64,000 nt of DNA, taken from assembly GCF_021021435.1 (NCBI RefSeq), contig NZ_JAINWI010000012.1, forward strand, positions 210,789 to 274,788. The letters run 5' to 3'. How positions within the stretch are numbered: position 1 is the stretch's first letter; each line of letters opens with the position of its first letter. This DNA comes from Seohaeicola saemankumensis. GTDB lineage: Bacteria > Pseudomonadota > Alphaproteobacteria > Rhodobacterales > Rhodobacteraceae. Below the pieces are notes generated by a model that searched no databases, was not told the DNA's origin, and worked only from the letters and a program-made list of their open reading frames with translations. Below are positions 17,449 to 26,229 of this stretch, piece after piece. The translations under genes and the position numbers were made by a program.

Positions 17449-18279
17449 TCAGGCGTCGCGCCGCACCTCCTGTCGTTGCTGGCCCAGCCCCTCGATCTGC
17501 AATTCCATCACATCGCCCTCGGTCAGATAGCGTGGCGGCTTCATCCCCATGCCAACCCCCGGCGGCGTGCCTGTGGCGATCACATCGCCCGGTTGCAGGC
17601 TCATCATCTCGCTCAGATGGGAAATGATCTGCGCCACGGAAAAGATCATCGTAGCCGTCGTGCCAGTCTGCACGCGCTGGCCGTTCAGATCCAGCGTCAG
17701 GCCAAGGGCTTGCGGGTCGCCCGCCTCGTCCGGTGTGACCAGCCAGGGTCCGATGGGGCCAAACGTATCGGCGCTTTTGCCCTTGGTCCACTGGCCCACA
17801 CGGTCAAGCTGGAAGGCGCGCTCCGAGACATCGTTGATCACGCAATAGCCCGCGACGTGATCCAGCGCCTGCGCCTCGGTCACGTATTTCGCGGTCTTGC
17901 CAATCACGACGCCCAACTCCACCTCCCAGTCGCCTTTTGCAGCGCCGCGCGGCAGATAGACCGGATCGTTCGGCCCGCAGATCGCGGATGTGGCCTTCAT
18001 GAAGACGATCGGCATGGCGGGCGGCTCCATCCCTGCCTCGGCAGCGTGATCGGCATAGTTCAGCCCGATGCAGATGAATTTGCCTACCTGCCCCACAGGT
18101 GCGCCAAGACGCGGATTGCCTGCAACCAAAGGCAGGCTGTCAGAATCAACTTGTGGCAGGCTCGACAGCACAGCCCCCGCCAGATCCGGCACAATGCCCG
18201 ACAGATCGCGGATGCGCCCCTGTGCATCCAGCACGCCGGGCTTCTCGGCCCCGATCTCACCGTATCTGACAAAACGCAT
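17449..18279 (-). CDS. Fumarylacetoacetate hydrolase family protein
   Basis: 276 residues from the ATG at 18279 (MRFVRYGEIGAEKPGVLD), with GGGAGGAG upstream. The family metal site is seen in FICIGLNYADHAAEAG near residue 70 and DWEVELGVVIGKTAKYV near 120, followed by DHVAGYCVINDVSERAFQ and, near the end, GDVIATGTPPGVGMG. Members are Mg-dependent C-C bond hydrolases or decarboxylases for acylpyruvates and ring-cleavage products, or ureidoglycolate lyases. It stands alone, so the substrate cannot be told; the tyrosine pathway gene hpd is 11 kb away. Confidence 0.88.
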   Translation of the reverse strand: MRFVRYGEIGAEKPGVLDAQGRIRDLSGIVPDLAGAVLSSLPQVDSDSLPLVAGNPRLGAPVGQVGKFICIGLNYADHAAEAGMEPPAMPIVFMKATSAICGPNDPVYLPRGAAKGDWEVELGVVIGKTAKYVTEAQALDHVAGYCVINDVSERAFQLDRVGQWTKGKSADTFGPIGPWLVTPDEAGDPQALGLTLDLNGQRVQTGTTATMIFSVAQIISHLSEMMSLQPGDVIATGTPPGVGMGMKPPRYLTEGDVMELQIEGLGQQRQEVRRDA

Positions 18280-18409
18280 TCTGGCTCCTCCCGCTGGTTT
18301 GCGGGTTACCCTAGCCAGCCCTCCGCGATGTGCAAGACGGCTTGGGACTGGTTTCACCACCCGTTGCGCCCTAGCTTTCCCCTAACCGCAGCAACTCCAA
18401 GGAATACCG

Positions 18410-19432
18410 ATGCCCGCCCCGGTCCTCACCCTGACAGATCGCGGGCTTTATTGCGCGGCGGGGGATTTCTATGTCGACCCGTGGCGTCCGGTGGATCGCG
18501 CACTGGTCACGCATGGCCATGCTGACCATGCAAGGCCGGGGCACAGGCACTACCTTTGCACCGATGCCTGTATGCCGGTCATGCGGCACCGTTTGGGAAA
18601 CATCACCGGCGAGACAATAAGCTATGGAGAGATGCGCCGGATCGGGGATGCGCAAGTCAGTTTCCACCCCGCAGGCCATGTGCCGGGATCGGCGCAGATC
18701 AGGGTCGAGGTGGCGGGCGAAGTCTGGGTGGTATCGGGCGATTACAAAACCGAAGCGGACGGTTTCTGCGAGACATTCCAGCCCGTACGCTGTCACACAT
18801 TCATCTCGGAATGCACTTTTGGCCTGCCGGTGTTCCGCTGGCAACCGCAGGCAGTGGTAGCAAAGCAGATCAACCAGTGGTGGGCCACGAACAAGGCCGA
18901 GGGGCGCACCAGCCTGTTGACAGCCTATTCGCTAGGCAAGGCGCAGCGGGTGCTGCACCTGCTGGACCCGACGATCGGTCCGATCCTGACCCATGCAGCG
19001 GTCGAGAATACCAACGCGGTCTTGCGCGCCCAAGGCCTGACCCTGCCGGATACCACCCGCATCACGCCGGAACTGGACCGTAAGGCCCAATCCGGCGCGC
19101 TGATCGTGGCACCGCCCTCGGTTCTGGGCAGCACTTGGGCGCGCCGCTTCGGGCCGTTATCCACGGGCTTTGCGAGCGGCTGGATGCAAATGCGCGGCGT
19201 GCGGCGCAGGCGCGCGGCCGACCGCGGCTTTGTGATCTCGGATCATGCGGACTGGCCCGGACTGCTTGGGGCCATCAGGGAAACCGGCGCGGAAAATCTT
19301 TTTCTAACGCATGGTTACACAGAGATCTTCACACGGCACCTGCGCGAGCAAGGGTATAATGCCCATATCCTTGCGACCGAGTTCGGCGGCGAGGAGGCGG
19401 ATGATACCCCCGACACCGGAGAAACTGCATGA
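18410..19432 (+). CDS. Ligase-associated DNA exonuclease (metallo-beta-lactamase/beta-CASP type)
   Basis: 340 residues. The metal motif THGHADHARPGH is near residue 35; further family sequences are FHPAGHVPGSAQIRVE and FISECTFGLPVFRW. Proteins of this type are related to SNM1/Artemis and are found coupled with an ATP-dependent DNA ligase. Here the ligase gene starts inside the last codon (4-base overlap), so the two are co-translated and most likely act together in DNA end repair. The family assignment follows from both sequence and context. Confidence 0.92.
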   Translation: MPAPVLTLTDRGLYCAAGDFYVDPWRPVDRALVTHGHADHARPGHRHYLCTDACMPVMRHRLGNITGETISYGEMRRIGDAQVSFHPAGHVPGSAQIRVEVAGEVWVVSGDYKTEADGFCETFQPVRCHTFISECTFGLPVFRWQPQAVVAKQINQWWATNKAEGRTSLLTAYSLGKAQRVLHLLDPTIGPILTHAAVENTNAVLRAQGLTLPDTTRITPELDRKAQSGALIVAPPSVLGSTWARRFGPLSTGFASGWMQMRGVRRRRAADRGFVISDHADWPGLLGAIRETGAENLFLTHGYTEIFTRHLREQGYNAHILATEFGGEEADDTPDTGETA

Positions 19433-21018
19433 AAGGCTTTGCCGCGCTCTTTCTGGCCATCGACCAGACCACTCGCACCTCGGTCAAGGTCGCGGCATTG
19501 GCGGACTATTTCAACGCAGCCCCCGACGATGACAAGCTCTGGACCATCGCGTTGTTTTCCGGTCGCCGCCCGAAACGGGCAGTGACGACCACACGCCTGC
19601 GCGACTGGGCTGCCGAAGTGGCGGATATCCCGCTTTGGCTGTTCGAGGACAGCTATAGCATCGTCGGCGATCTGGCCGAGACAATCGCCCTTGTGCTGCC
19701 CCCTGCCCACCATAGGTCAGAATCCTCTTTATCTCATTGGATCAATGTATTACGCTCCATATCTGATTCAAATGACGAGGTTCGGAAAACCACTGTGCTG
19801 GCTGCATGGGACAGGCTGGACACGACCGAAAGACTGGTTTTCAACAAACTTCTGACGGGCGGGTTCCGCATGGGCGTCAGCCAGAAGCTGATGACGCGCG
19901 CATTGGCGCAGGCCACGGCCAAGCCCGAGGCGGAACTGGCGCACCGCCTGATGGGGGACTGGTCGCCCGACACGACCAGCTTTGCCAGCCTGATCGAGGC
20001 GGATGACCCTGCGGCGGACCTGTCGCGCCCCTATCCGTTCTGTCTGGCGCATGGAGTCGATGATCCCGACAGCCTTGGTCCCCTGACCGACTGGCAGGCC
20101 GAATGGAAATGGGACGGCATTCGCGCGCAGGTGATTGCCCGCGGCGGCGCGGTCCATATCTGGTCGCGGGGCGAGGAACTGATGACAGACCGCTTCCCCG
20201 AACTGGCGCGCCTGGCCGTTGACCTGCCGGACGGCACCGTGCTGGACGGCGAACTTGTGGCATGGGACGGCGCATCTCCCCTGCCCTTTGCCATTTTGCA
20301 AAAACGCATAACACGCAAGACCGTGCCGAAGAAACTGCTGGCCGAGGCACCCGTCATTCTGTTGGCCTATGACCTTCTGGAAAGCGCGGGACGTGACTTG
20401 CGCGCAGCCCCGCTGCACCAACGGCGCGCGATGCTGGACAGCCTTCTGGCGGCTGGTCCCCAAGACAGTCCCCTGCGCCCTTCGCCGTTGATCCAATCTG
20501 CGAACTGGGACAGCCTGCGCCACAGCCGATCACAGGCCCGCGACATGAAGGCCGAGGGGGTGATGATCAAACGCCTCTCCAGCCCCTATCACGTGGGCCG
20601 CAAGCGCGGTGACTGGTGGAAATGGAAGCTGGATCCGCTGACCGTGGATGCCGTGATGATCTACGCACAGGCCGGCCACGGGCGCCGCGCCAACCTCTTC
20701 ACGGATTTCACCTTCGCGGTCTGGCAGGGCAACGAGCTTGTCCCCTTTACCAAAGCCTATTCCGGCCTGACGGATGCGGAATTCACCAAGATCACCCAAT
20801 GGGTGCGCCGCAACACGCTGCAACGCTTCGGCCCTGTGCGGCAGGTCACCCCCCATCATGTGTTCGAGATCGCTTTCGAGGGCATTCAGGAAAGCCCGCG
20901 CCATAAGTCGGGTATCGCCCTGCGCTTTCCCCGCATGCTGCGCTGGCGGCAGGACAAGACCGTGGATCAGGCCGATACGTTGGACCACCTGCGTGAAATG
21001 CTGGCGCAATATGGCTGA
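19429..21018 (+). CDS. ATP-dependent DNA ligase
   Basis: 529 residues. The adenylated lysine motif is AEWKWDGIRAQVIARG near residue 225 (K-x-D-G). Other ligase motifs are DGELVAWDGASPLPFAILQ (motif III region) and MIKRLSSPYHVGRKRGDWWK (motifs IV/V). The N-terminal 200 residues are the DNA-binding domain (MRDWAAEVADIP-like helices, FRMGVSQKLMTRALAQAT). It is a LigB/LigC type repair ligase, additional to the replicative NAD-dependent LigA. Overlaps the exonuclease gene by four bases. Confidence 0.93.
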   Translation: MKGFAALFLAIDQTTRTSVKVAALADYFNAAPDDDKLWTIALFSGRRPKRAVTTTRLRDWAAEVADIPLWLFEDSYSIVGDLAETIALVLPPAHHRSESSLSHWINVLRSISDSNDEVRKTTVLAAWDRLDTTERLVFNKLLTGGFRMGVSQKLMTRALAQATAKPEAELAHRLMGDWSPDTTSFASLIEADDPAADLSRPYPFCLAHGVDDPDSLGPLTDWQAEWKWDGIRAQVIARGGAVHIWSRGEELMTDRFPELARLAVDLPDGTVLDGELVAWDGASPLPFAILQKRITRKTVPKKLLAEAPVILLAYDLLESAGRDLRAAPLHQRRAMLDSLLAAGPQDSPLRPSPLIQSANWDSLRHSRSQARDMKAEGVMIKRLSSPYHVGRKRGDWWKWKLDPLTVDAVMIYAQAGHGRRANLFTDFTFAVWQGNELVPFTKAYSGLTDAEFTKITQWVRRNTLQRFGPVRQVTPHHVFEIAFEGIQESPRHKSGIALRFPRMLRWRQDKTVDQADTLDHLREMLAQYG

Positions 21019-21082
21019 TCCGGCTTGAGAGCCTGCGGCCAAGCCCCTATGTCTGACGGAACGCAACAAGACAGGTGATCCC

Positions 21083-22915
21083 ATGTTCCAGCTTCCCTTT
21101 CCCGCCCTTGATCCCGTCTGGGACGCCCATGCCAGCCGTGGCAGCAAGGATCTGGGGGATTTGCCGGAATGGGATCTGTCGGATCTTTACACCGCAGAGG
21201 ATGCGCCCGAGTTGAAGCGCGATCTGGATTGGCTGGAACAGGCCTGCGCCAGTTTTGCGGCGGATTACGAGGGTAAGCTGGCCACGCTGGATGCCAAGGG
21301 AATGCTGGATTGCGTGCTGCGGAACGAGCGTATTTCAAGCATTGCAGGGCGGATCATGTCCTTCGCGGGCCTGCGCTACTACCAGATGACGATCGACGCC
21401 ACCCGCGCCAAATTCATGTCGGATTGTCAAGAAAAGATCACCAATTTCACGACGCCTCTGGTCTTCTTCACACTGGAACTGAACCGGCTGAACGATGACC
21501 ATGTGGCAGGACTTTTCGCTGCCAGCGACGAACTTGCGCGTTACAAGCCCGTATTCGACCGCATCCGCGCGATGAAACCCTATCAGTTGTCGGACGAGAT
21601 GGAGAAATTTCTCCATGATCTGGGCGTTGTGGGCGACGCATGGGAGCGTCTGTTCGATGAAACCATCGCCGGTTTGGGCTTCGAAGTGGATGGCGAGCCG
21701 CTGAACATCGAAGGCACGCTGAACCTGCTGACCGATCATGACCGCGCCAAGCGTGAAGCTGCCGCAACCGAACTAGCGCGCGTTTTCGGCATGAATATCA
21801 AGACTTTCGCGCGCGTGCACAACACGCAGGCCAAAGAGAAAGAGGTCATCGACCGCTGGCGCGGCATGCCCACGCCCCAGACGGGGCGGCACCTGTCCAA
21901 CGATGTCGAACCCGACGTGGTTGACGCGCTGCGCAACGCCGTGGTCGCGGCCTATCCCAAGCTGAGCCACCGTTATTACGAATTGAAACGCAAATGGCTG
22001 GGCCTTGACCGCATGCAGGTCTGGGATCGCAACGCGCCCTTGCCGGTCGAGGAGGTCAAGACCGTCGACTGGCCCACTGCGCGCAGTATGGTGATGGATG
22101 CCTATGCCGGTTTCGATCCCCGCATGGCCGATCTGGCCGCACCCTTCTTCGACAAGGGCTGGATCGACGCAGGCGTGAAACCCGGCAAGGCCCCCGGTGC
22201 CTTCGCGCATCCGACCGTGACCGAAGTGCATCCTTATGTGATGCTCAACTATCTTGGCAAACCGCGTGACGTGATGACGTTGGCGCATGAACTGGGACAT
22301 GGCGTGCATCAGGTTCTGGCCGCAGGTCAGGGAGAAATGCTGTCATCCACCCCGCTGACACTGGCCGAAACCGCAAGTGTGTTCGGCGAGATGCTGACCT
22401 TCCGCAAACTGCTGGACGGGGCAAAGACACAGGCCGAGCGCAAGACCCTGCTGGCCGGCAAGGTCGAGGATATGATCAACACGGTCGTGCGCCAGATCGC
22501 GTTCTATGATTTCGAATGCAAACTCCACGCCGCGCGCCGCCATGGCGAGTTGACGCCGGATGACATCAACGACTTGTGGATGAGCGTGCAGGCCGAAAGC
22601 CTTGGGCCGGCCTTCGATTTCATGGACGGATACGAGACCTTCTGGGCCTATATCCCGCATTTCGTGCATTCGCCCTTCTATGTCTATGCCTATGCCTTCG
22701 GCGACGGCCTCGTGAACGCGCTCTATGCGGTCTATGAGGAAAACCCCGAGGGCTTTCAGGACAAGTATTTCGACATGCTCAAGGCAGGCGGGTCAAAGCA
22801 CCACAAGGACCTGCTGGCCCCCTTCGGCCTTGACGCCTCGGACCCCAAATTCTGGGACAAGGGTCTGTCGATGATCTCGGATATGATCGACGAGCTGGAG
22901 GCGATGGAGGGGTGA
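21083..22915 (+). CDS. pepF: M3 family oligoendopeptidase
   Basis: 610 residues. The zinc-protease motif HELGH is in MTLAHELGHGVHQVLAAG near residue 400, with downstream Glu in LAETASVFGEMLTFR. Conserved N-terminal sequence is LGDLPEWDLSDLYTAEDAPE. PepF-type enzymes cleave short peptides in the cytosol. The start ATG at 21083 is 65 bases after the ligase. Its TGA overlaps the GTG of the broken acetyltransferase gene, showing former translational coupling. Confidence 0.93.
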   Translation: MFQLPFPALDPVWDAHASRGSKDLGDLPEWDLSDLYTAEDAPELKRDLDWLEQACASFAADYEGKLATLDAKGMLDCVLRNERISSIAGRIMSFAGLRYYQMTIDATRAKFMSDCQEKITNFTTPLVFFTLELNRLNDDHVAGLFAASDELARYKPVFDRIRAMKPYQLSDEMEKFLHDLGVVGDAWERLFDETIAGLGFEVDGEPLNIEGTLNLLTDHDRAKREAAATELARVFGMNIKTFARVHNTQAKEKEVIDRWRGMPTPQTGRHLSNDVEPDVVDALRNAVVAAYPKLSHRYYELKRKWLGLDRMQVWDRNAPLPVEEVKTVDWPTARSMVMDAYAGFDPRMADLAAPFFDKGWIDAGVKPGKAPGAFAHPTVTEVHPYVMLNYLGKPRDVMTLAHELGHGVHQVLAAGQGEMLSSTPLTLAETASVFGEMLTFRKLLDGAKTQAERKTLLAGKVEDMINTVVRQIAFYDFECKLHAARRHGELTPDDINDLWMSVQAESLGPAFDFMDGYETFWAYIPHFVHSPFYVYAYAFGDGLVNALYAVYEENPEGFQDKYFDMLKAGGSKHHKDLLAPFGLDASDPKFWDKGLSMISDMIDELEAMEG

Positions 22916-23388
22916 GGGTCACGCTGGCGCCCTTGCGCCTGACCGATTTCCCCCTTGTCGCAGCCATCAATGTGCGGGCTGACCAAATACTCTTTTCCGG
23001 CTCGGTGCGCGAGGTGTTTGAAAACCCTGCGCCGGATGTGGATGTGGATGTGCTCGCGATCAACTCCGACGACGCGCCTGTCGGTCTCTTCAGGATCGAC
23101 ACGGGATATACCGCCGCATATGGATTTGCCCTGCAGGGCGATCTGGGCTTGCGAACCGTCATGATCGACGCGGCCCGTCAGGGCAAAGGGATCGGCACAT
23201 CCGCCATGCGCGCCCTGCCTGCCTTTCTGCATGAAACCTATCCGTAGGCTCGTCGCCTCTGGCTTACCGTCAACCTGCAAAACACTGCCGCCATTGCCAG
23301 CTATCTCACAGGCGGCTTCACCGACACTGGCGCGCTCTGGCCGCATGGCGATGCCGGACCGCAGCATATCATGCGCCTCACGCTCTGA
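22912..23388 (+). pseudogene. GNAT acetyltransferase interrupted by an in-frame amber codon
   Basis: The gene begins with GTG overlapping the pepF stop. The first 111 codons give a GNAT N-terminus (LTDFPLVAAINVRADQILFS, then TVMIDAARQGKGIGTSAMRA, the acetyl-CoA loop). TAG at 23245-23247 stops translation, but the same frame goes on for 46 more codons (LWLTVNLQNTAAIASYL, TGGFTDTGALWPHG) up to TGA at 23386-23388, which is exactly the missing C-terminal GNAT strand-helix. A single point change therefore broke the gene, or the amber codon is a sequencing error. Confidence 0.85.
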
Positions 23389-23391
23389 CCG

Positions 23392-23453
23392 GCTTCATCT
23401 TGCCGCAAATATCCCGGGGGAAGTCCGTCAGGACTTGGGGGCAGCGCCCCCTA
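23392..23453 (+). repeat. Dispersed repeat, copy 2, with GC hairpin
   Basis: A CTTCATCTTGCCGCAAATATCC-like core (one mismatch group from copy 1) is followed by CGGGGGAAGTCC and a GGGGGC-AGC-GCCCCC hairpin at 23437-23451. It lies between the converging GNAT pseudogene and DksA-type gene and probably ends both transcripts. Confidence 0.75.
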
Positions 23454-23720
23454 TTTCATCTGGCTGTCTTTTGATCCGCGCCGGTTGATCCCGCCGCGGC
23501 GCTGATTTGCGCCCTGCCGCTCGGACTGGCAATCGATGCACAGCTTTACCGCCGGCAATGCGGCACGCCGTGCCTCGGGGATGGGGTCCTCGCAATCGGC
23601 GCAATGGGTCAGGCTGTCGCCGACCGGCGTGCGCCGCGCCTTGAGGCGGGCCAGTTCGTCTTGAATGGAGGCCTCGATCTGTTCATTGACCGCGCCATCG
23701 CGCGCCCAGCCACCTGCCAT
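23451..23720 (-). CDS. DksA/TraR family C4 zinc-finger protein
   Basis: 89 residues from the ATG at 23720 (MAGGWARDGAV), with GGAGGG upstream. A coiled-coil-like helix (IQDELARLKARRT) is followed by the four-cysteine zinc finger CADCEDPIPEARRAALPAV and KLCIDCQ. It resembles the short YbiI/TraR type members that bind the RNA polymerase secondary channel. The C-terminus is basic. It lies downstream of rpoH but behind that gene's terminator, so it has its own promoter. Confidence 0.9.
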   Translation of the reverse strand: MAGGWARDGAVNEQIEASIQDELARLKARRTPVGDSLTHCADCEDPIPEARRAALPAVKLCIDCQSERQGANQRRGGINRRGSKDSQMK

Positions 23721-23748
23721 GATCCCGCCCTCCGTTGCACAATGCAAA

Positions 23749-23777
23749 ACGGCACCAGCCTAAAAGGCCGGTGCCGT
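23749..23777 (-). terminator. Intrinsic terminator after rpoH
   Basis: ACGGCACCAGCC and GGCCGGTGCCGT pair (one mismatch) around a TAAAA loop; on the minus strand a TTTT run follows. It begins 20 bases after the rpoH stop. Confidence 0.75.
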
Positions 23778-23797
23778 CATGTTCAAGCCCTTTGCGT

Positions 23798-24694
23798 TCA
23801 CGCGCTTTCCAGCATGCCCTTGGACTGCGCCAGTTCGCGCATCCGCTTTTGCAGTTTCTCGAAGGCGCGCACCTCGATCTGGCGGATACGTTCGCGGCTT
23901 ACGTCATATTGCGCGCTCAGATCCTCAAGAGTCACAGTCTCGTCCGACAGACGCCGTTGGGTCAGGATATCGCGCTCGCGTTCGTTCAGCACATCCATCG
24001 CTTGCGCCAGTAAGGCGCGGCGTGCTGTCATCTCGTCACGCTCGGCATAGTCATTGGCTTGGTCGGCATCCTCATCCTCAAGCCAGTCCTGCCACTGCAT
24101 CGAGCCTTCGCCCTCGGAGCCGACCGTCGCGTTCAGCGATGCATCGCCCCCCGACAGGCGGCGGTTCATGCTGATAACCTCGGCCTCGGTCACGCCCAGA
24201 TCGGTCGCGATCTGCTTGACGTTCTCGGGGCGTAAGTCGCCCTCTTCCAGCGCGCCGATCTTCGACTTCGCCTTGCGCAGGTTGAAGAACAACTTCTTCT
24301 GCGCCGAGGTCGTGCCCAGTTTCACAAGGCTCCACGAGCGCAGGATATATTCCTGGATCGAGGCCCTGATCCACCACATCGCATAGGTTGCTAGGCGGAA
24401 CCCCTTTTCAGGGTCGAACCGCTTGACGGCCTGCATCAAGCCGACATTCGCTTCGGAAATGACCTCGGCCTGCGGCAGCCCGTAGCCGCGATAACCCATG
24501 GCAATCTTGGCGGCCAGTCGCAGGTGGCTGGTCACCATGCGGTGCGCCGCCTCGGTGTCCTGCTCTTCGACCCAGCGTTTGGCCAGCATATATTCCTCTT
24601 CCGGTTCCAGCAGAGGAAACTTGCGGATTTCCTGCATATACCTGTTCAGACCGCCCTCGGGCGTTGGTGCCGGAAGATTTGCATAATTGCTCAT
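23798..24694 (-). CDS. rpoH: Heat-shock sigma factor RpoH (sigma-32)
   Basis: 298 residues from the ATG at 24694 (MSNYANLPAPTPEGG) with AAAGGGAC upstream. Region 2 includes HLRLAAKIAMGYRGYGLPQ and FDPEKGFRLATYAMWWIRAS; the RpoH box is in ILRSWSLVKLGTTSAQKKLF. Region 4.2 is VTLEDLSAQYDVSRERIRQI. It directs heat-shock and, in this family, also oxidative stress genes. The leader holds a hairpin that pairs with the ribosome-binding site. rluD lies directly upstream, an arrangement common in the family. Confidence 0.96.
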   Translation of the reverse strand: MSNYANLPAPTPEGGLNRYMQEIRKFPLLEPEEEYMLAKRWVEEQDTEAAHRMVTSHLRLAAKIAMGYRGYGLPQAEVISEANVGLMQAVKRFDPEKGFRLATYAMWWIRASIQEYILRSWSLVKLGTTSAQKKLFFNLRKAKSKIGALEEGDLRPENVKQIATDLGVTEAEVISMNRRLSGGDASLNATVGSEGEGSMQWQDWLEDEDADQANDYAERDEMTARRALLAQAMDVLNERERDILTQRRLSDETVTLEDLSAQYDVSRERIRQIEVRAFEKLQKRMRELAQSKGMLESA

Positions 24695-24701
24695 ATAAAC
24701 A

Positions 24702-24742
24702 GTCCCTTTCGAGATGAGGGACCCCTCGCTTAAGTTAAGGGG
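24702..24742 (-). promoter_or_regulatory. Hairpins in the rpoH leader covering the ribosome-binding site
   Basis: On the minus strand GTCCCT (24722-24717) pairs with AGGGAC (24707-24702), which is the Shine-Dalgarno sequence of rpoH; loop of nine bases. A second stem, CCCCT/AGGGG at 24742-24722, abuts it and could compete. The structure would block translation when folded, as a thermosensor or other switch would. Confidence 0.5.
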
Positions 24743-24893
24743 CTTAACATTACATTTATGGCGCTCCACATGGCGTTTCAAGTCTGATGGAGCGAAATGT
24801 TTCACGAACCATAACCGATTTTCCGTCACAAAGGACAGCGCATGTCACAATAGTAACGCCGATGTGCGCGTATCGGTTCCCCCTGAAAGGACC

Positions 24894-25919
24894 TTAACCG
24901 CGCAGAACGTCGATCAGACCGGCCATATCCTGCGGGATTTCCGCCTCGAACCTGAGGGTTTCACCGCTGACCGGATGCACGAAGCCCAGCACCTGCGCGT
25001 GCAGCGCCTGACGCGGAAACGCCCGCACCGCGAGGGCTGCCGCCTCGCTGACCGCCCCCTGCGCCAGCTTGCGTCGCCCGCCATAGGTGGGATCACCGAC
25101 AAGCGCGTGCCCTGCATGGGCAAGATGCACCCTGATCTGGTGGGTGCGGCCTGTCTCCAGCCAGCATTCCACCAGACTGGCCACCGCAGGCGCACCGAAG
25201 GATTCGACGATCCGCGCCCGCGTCACCGCATGGCGCCCGCCGTGGAACAGCACCGCCTGCTTCTGGCGGTCGGCCTTGTGCCGCGCCAGTTGGGTGGTGA
25301 TCTTCATGATATTGCCCGGCTCGAAATTAACGCCCTTGATCCCGCGAAGACGCGGATCATTGGCATCGGGCACGCCGTAAGCGACCGCTTTGTAATAGCG
25401 CTCGACCGTATGTTTCTCGAATTGCGCAGCCAGCCCGTGATGGGCACGGTCGGATTTCGCCACAACCAGCAGACCTGAAGTATCCTTGTCGATCCGGTGC
25501 ACAATACCGGGGCGTTTCATCCCCCCCACACCCGACAGGGCATCGCCACAATGGGCCAGCAGCGCATTGACCAGCGTGCCAGAAGGCGAGCCGGGGGCCG
25601 GATGCACGACCATGCCGGCAGGCTTGTCGATCACGATCAGGTCCTCATCCTCGAACACGACCGACAGGGCGATATCCTCGGGGCCGATATGGCTATCCTC
25701 GGCCTCCGGCACGTCAATATCCACGATATCGCCTTCTTGGACCTTGGCCTTGGGATCGGTAGCGACCTGCCCGTTCAGCGTGACATGGCCGTCAGCGATC
25801 AGGCGCATCAGTCGCGTGCGCGACAGGTTCGCATCGTCTGGAACATCCCGCGAAAGCGCCTTATCAAGACGCTGTGGTGGATCGGCGAAAATCCGGACAG
25901 AAAGGCGACAAATGCCCAT
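24894..25919 (-). CDS. rluD: 23S rRNA pseudouridine synthase, RluA/RluD family
   Basis: 341 residues from the ATG at 25919, which has AGGAGAG nine bases upstream; the longer frame to 26156 has no family sequence. The N-terminal S4 domain (ERLDKAL-like QRLDKALSRDV, RTRLMRLIADGHVTLNGQVA) is followed by the catalytic domain with the active Asp in VHRIDKDTSGLLVVAKSDRA near residue 145. RluD modifies helix 69 of 23S rRNA. The start overlaps the divergent DUF6476 gene by eight bases. Confidence 0.93.
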   Translation of the reverse strand: MGICRLSVRIFADPPQRLDKALSRDVPDDANLSRTRLMRLIADGHVTLNGQVATDPKAKVQEGDIVDIDVPEAEDSHIGPEDIALSVVFEDEDLIVIDKPAGMVVHPAPGSPSGTLVNALLAHCGDALSGVGGMKRPGIVHRIDKDTSGLLVVAKSDRAHHGLAAQFEKHTVERYYKAVAYGVPDANDPRLRGIKGVNFEPGNIMKITTQLARHKADRQKQAVLFHGGRHAVTRARIVESFGAPAVASLVECWLETGRTHQIRVHLAHAGHALVGDPTYGGRRKLAQGAVSEAAALAVRAFPRQALHAQVLGFVHPVSGETLRFEAEIPQDMAGLIDVLRG

Positions 25920-26217
25920 GAGCGATGACTCTCCTACACCCGAACCGGGCAATCTTCGGTTTCTGCGCCTGCTGGTGACGGTTCTGACGGGCACGATGAT
26001 TGCAGGGCTTCTAGTGCTGATTGCCCTGCTTGTCATCCGTTTCCCCAGCGCCACGCCGCCTTTGCCCGATACGATCACCCTGCCGGACGGCGCGCGTGCG
26101 CAGGCTTTCACGGCAACAGCGGGTTGGTATGCTGTGATCACCACCGATGACCGCATCCTGATCTATAACCGCACTGACGGGCAGTTGCGGCAGGACATCA
26201 CCGTCCAGATGGATTGA
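25912..26217 (+). CDS. DUF6476-like small membrane protein
   Basis: 101 residues from the ATG at 25912 (AGAAAGG six bases upstream); an ATG at 25918 is the alternative. One membrane segment is near residues 20-45 (LLVTVLTGTMIAGLLVLIAL). The C-terminal part (TLPDGARAQAFTATAGWYAV, DRILIYNRTDGQLRQDITVQ) looks like a small periplasmic beta domain. It resembles the DUF6476 family of Rhodobacteraceae; function unknown. Divergent from rluD. Confidence 0.8.
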   Translation: MPMSDDSPTPEPGNLRFLRLLVTVLTGTMIAGLLVLIALLVIRFPSATPPLPDTITLPDGARAQAFTATAGWYAVITTDDRILIYNRTDGQLRQDITVQMD

Positions 26218-26229
26218 CCAAGGTTCAGA

